Assembly (NCBI GenBank): GCA_016875955.1
Contig: VGOH01000051.1
Location: forward strand, 1 to 7,408
Source: Chloroflexota bacterium
GTDB lineage: Bacteria; Chloroflexota; Dehalococcoidia; Dehalococcoidales; RBG-16-60-22
Reading direction: 5' to 3'
DNA: 7,408 nucleotides
The number at the start of each line of letters is the position of its first letter. The first letter of the stretch is position 1. Below the pieces are notes generated by a model. The model was not told where the DNA came from, ran no database searches, and was given only the letters and a program-made list of their open reading frames with translations. The translations under genes were made by a program, and so were the position numbers. Shown in pieces: positions 5,806-7,408 of the stretch.

Positions 5806-6519
5806 ATGTGGCTCATCGCCGAATACCAGCCAGTTACCCTGTTCTCGTTTCGATCGGGGATGGCCACGTCCTCCGGCGCGAAGACGCTGTTCTTGCCTAC
5901 GCCATTCGCCATTCGCACTGCTCTTCTGGACGTGGCGATCCGCACCAACGGGTTAGCGACAGGCCAGACGGCCTTTGATTGGATTAAAGAGCTCTCTATC
6001 GCCGTCCGTCCGCCGGAACGGGTGGTCGTTACCAACCTGTTTGCTAAAATCCTCAAACCCACGCGCAAAGAGGAGGCCGAGGAGGCAATGGGTCGTACCA
6101 TCGCTTTCCGGGAGTACGCTCAACTGGAGGGAATGGTGGCTTTGGCTTTCAGTGTGGCCGAGGAGTGGGTACATGAGTTGACGATGCTGCTGACACAGGT
6201 CAACTACTTTGGCAAACGGGGAAGTTTCTTCCAATTGATGGCAGCGCCGCGTGAAGTAGAGAAATTGCCAGATGGCTTCGTTCCGATGGATGGCGTATAC
6301 ATCCAGGGCACCCAGGTGGGTGGTCAGGCGACGGGAGCTTTTGTGGCCGGGCTCATACAGATGATGGACGACTGGGGAGAGAGCCTGACCTTCACCAAGG
6401 CCAATATCTATACCGACGAGAAAATCGTGGTGGGGAAAGATCGGGTGCGCAAAAGCGTTGTGCTGCCCTATCGTCTGGTCCGGTCCAGCAAGGGTTTCAG
6501 CTACTACGAGCGGATATAG
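5806..6519 (+). CDS. cas5: Cas5 (DevS-type) Cascade subunit
   Basis: Cas5 caps the 5' handle of the crRNA in Cascade and contacts the large subunit. The 237-residue product starts with a RAMP-like strand (MWLIAEYQPVTLFSFRS) and has the Cas5 segment PTPFAIRTALLD (31-42 region). A glycine-rich GKRGSFFQL lies at about 136-144, and IQGTQVGGQATGAFV comes later. I see no histidine-based Cas6-like active site, so crRNA processing by this protein (as in I-C Cas5) is not supported. Start ATG 5806 is chosen over the in-frame GTG at 5797, because GGAGGT at 5793-5798 sits 7 nt before the ATG and the GTG lies inside that site. The ribosome binding site overlaps the cas7 stop and the gap is 12 nt, so it is surely the same operon. 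It is the last cas gene visible. Confidence 0.9.
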   Translation: MWLIAEYQPVTLFSFRSGMATSSGAKTLFLPTPFAIRTALLDVAIRTNGLATGQTAFDWIKELSIAVRPPERVVVTNLFAKILKPTRKEEAEEAMGRTIAFREYAQLEGMVALAFSVAEEWVHELTMLLTQVNYFGKRGSFFQLMAAPREVEKLPDGFVPMDGVYIQGTQVGGQATGAFVAGLIQMMDDWGESLTFTKANIYTDEKIVVGKDRVRKSVVLPYRLVRSSKGFSYYERI

Positions 6520-6533
6520 CGCAACGGATCGGC

Positions 6534-6579
6534 AGCGGATAAGCGATAGCTGACGGCTGGATCCATCCGTTTATCCGCT
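6534..6579 (+). terminator. Hairpin just after cas5, possible operon terminator or RNA 3'-end element
   Basis: AGCGGATAAGCG (6534-6545) pairs with CGTTTATCCGCT (6568-6579): 12 pairs including one G-U, with a 22-nt loop. A smaller AGC/GCT stem is possible inside the loop (6548-6558). It begins 14 nt after the cas5 stop, as expected for the end of the operon. No T-run follows, so it is either a non-canonical terminator or a stabilising or repeat-derived hairpin. Confidence 0.5.
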
Positions 6580-6623
6580 CCGCCGAAGGCCATCTGTTGC
6601 CCGAAAAACAACACGGATGCACA

Positions 6624-6670
6624 GGATTCACGGATTCCTTCTCGACCCAGGCCGCTTAATCCGTTAATCC
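6624..6670. repeat. Inverted GGATT-rich intergenic repeat
   Basis: GGATTCACGGATT (6624-6636) is the inverted partner of AATCCGTTAATCC (6658-6670), matching at 12 of 13 positions across a 21-nt gap. Flanking sequence adds more related units: ACACGGAT at 6611-6618, and the direct copies CGCTTAATCC (6653-6662), CCGTTAATCC (6661-6670) and CCGTTAAATCC (6675-6685). Similar ACGGATT-type intergenic repeats are, as I recall, scattered through genomes of several environmental phyla, so this may be a genome-wide element rather than part of the CRISPR locus. No transposase or clear target-site duplication is seen. Confidence 0.5.
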
Positions 6671-6717
6671 CGGTCCGTTAAATCCTGCCAGTCCGCGGTT
6701 TCCCCCACCCGCTGCCT

Positions 6718-6730
6718 GGAGGTGATCTTG
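6718..6730 (+). promoter_or_regulatory. Extended ribosome binding site and TTG start of the isomerase-like gene
   Basis: GGAGGTGATC (6718-6727) can pair over ten bases with the usual 16S rRNA 3' end and is immediately followed by TTG. Only 4 nt separate GGAGGT from the start codon. The strong site may compensate for the weak TTG and tight spacing. Confidence 0.5.
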
Positions 6731-7408
6731 TCTACTCACGTCGCTGTCCGCGTCTCCTACCCGGAACGCGGAGACTACAACTGGTACCAGGCCCTGGCCA
6801 GCTACACCAAAGTGGGGTGTGTGGAGGTGGCTTTCTACCAGCCTGAGCTGTTCCTGCAAGAGGTGACGACGGAGAAGGTGCTGGCTCCCTTCTCCAGGCT
6901 GCCCCTGCGAGCCACCTCGGTGCATGCGGCTCAGGCCCGCATCACTGAGTTTGATACGTTCATCCAGGTGTTGCGCAAGACGATCTCCATCGCCCAGGGG
7001 CTGGGCTGCTCGCTCATCGTGGCCCACCCCACCAACGCCCGGCTCGAAGAGGTGGAGGGGAAGATCACTGCAGCGGTGGACCCGCTGCTGGCTCAGGCCG
7101 GGGTGACGCTGTGCTGGGAGACGTTCAGCGGCCGACGGCGGTTTCTGTCGGGCATCGAAGGCATTGCTGCCTTCTGTCGGGGCAGTGCCCTGGGCCTGCC
7201 GAAGGGACGGGAGCACCACGCCGCCTGCTACGACACGGCCCACCTGCATAAGCCCCAGGCCGAGGTGCTGGCCGACATCAGGGAGTATAGCGATTGTATC
7301 CGCTGCTTCCACCTGTCCAATCGCGGAACAGAGGGAAAACAACAACACCTGCCGCTGCGCTACCCGCAGGGGACTCTCGACTTTGAGGAAATCGTCGCTG
7401 CCATCGTG
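6728..7408 (+). CDS. Sugar phosphate isomerase/epimerase-like TIM-barrel protein (3' end outside window)
   Basis: An open frame of 227 codons runs off the right edge. It fits the xylose isomerase-like TIM barrel (AP endonuclease family 2) superfamily, whose members are metal-dependent isomerases, epimerases or endonucleases. The barrel's characteristic strand-end residues are visible in order: His66 (SVHAAQ), His100 (LIVAHP), Glu131 (LCWETF), Asp169 and His172 (DTAHLH) and His195 (FHLSN), a plausible divalent-metal site. Substrate cannot be read from this; sugar isomerase/epimerase is likelier than DNA repair enzyme, but not certain. The probable start is TTG 6728 directly after GGAGGTGATC (6718-6727), an almost full anti-16S match; the short spacing makes GTG 6722 or an upstream codon an alternative. 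It is separated from cas5 by 208 bp with hairpins and is probably an independent gene. Confidence 0.8.
   Translation, partial: MSTHVAVRVSYPERGDYNWYQALASYTKVGCVEVAFYQPELFLQEVTTEKVLAPFSRLPLRATSVHAAQARITEFDTFIQVLRKTISIAQGLGCSLIVAHPTNARLEEVEGKITAAVDPLLAQAGVTLCWETFSGRRRFLSGIEGIAAFCRGSALGLPKGREHHAACYDTAHLHKPQAEVLADIREYSDCIRCFHLSNRGTEGKQQHLPLRYPQGTLDFEEIVAAIV

Noticed and set aside
6080..6091. GAGGAGGCA before an in-frame ATG inside cas5
   Set aside because: Spacing is only about 2 nt and the encoded Glu-Glu-Ala run explains the motif; no reason to expect an internal product.
6600..6690. Degenerate CRISPR repeats in the GGATT/AATCC-rich stretch
   Set aside because: Units are only 7-13 bp, irregularly spaced and in both orientations, unlike a CRISPR array.
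6656..7348. Antisense 230-codon open frame at the right end
   Set aside because: The + strand frame encodes a recognisable TIM-barrel protein with ordered active-site residues; the antisense frame is its shadow.

Overview
The window carries the interference half of a class 1, type I CRISPR-Cas locus. All recognised genes are on the + strand. The effector genes follow the cas8-cas7-cas5 order of the DevT/DevR/DevS family, which I place as subtype I-A/I-B-like; the exact subtype cannot be settled from this stretch. GC content is moderate to high, ribosome binding sites are strong and GGAGGT-like, and the one clear promoter is a textbook sigma-70 type, so the host is a bacterium. The Cas family and the intergenic repeat style recall Chloroflexota or similar environmental bacteria, but that is only an impression.

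Layout: (1) 2-187, the 3' end of an unrecognised gene. (2) 199-2591, cas3 with an unusual order, helicase first and HD nuclease last. It is split by what looks like one missing base at about 1135-1139, between helicase motifs V and VI. (3) 2592-2815, a control region with a 9-bp hairpin after cas3, a near-consensus extended -10 promoter at 2743-2771, a 7-bp dyad touching its -35 box, and a 15-bp near-perfect direct repeat whose second copy lies on the predicted transcription start. (4) 2816-6519, a tight operon: an unrecognised 91-aa protein, cas8 (573 aa), cas7 (320 aa) and cas5 (237 aa). (5) 6520-6727, an intergenic stretch with two hairpin-forming inverted repeats. (6) 6728-7408 (runs off the end), a TIM-barrel sugar phosphate isomerase/epimerase-like gene with a probable TTG start, apparently unrelated to CRISPR.

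How the genes would work together: Cas8, Cas7 and Cas5 would form the crRNA-guided Cascade complex, with Cas7 as backbone, Cas5 at the crRNA 5' handle and Cas8 as large subunit. Cas3 would be recruited to unwind and degrade bound DNA. The most interesting signal is inside cas8: a GGAGGT site exactly 7 nt before an in-frame ATG at 4442. It would yield a 130-aa, helix-rich C-terminal protein, the size expected of the small subunit Cas11. Internally translated Cas11 is known from other type I subtypes.

No cas1, cas2, cas4, cas6 or CRISPR array is visible here. If the cas3 lesion is real, the locus would keep target binding but lose Cas3-dependent DNA destruction.
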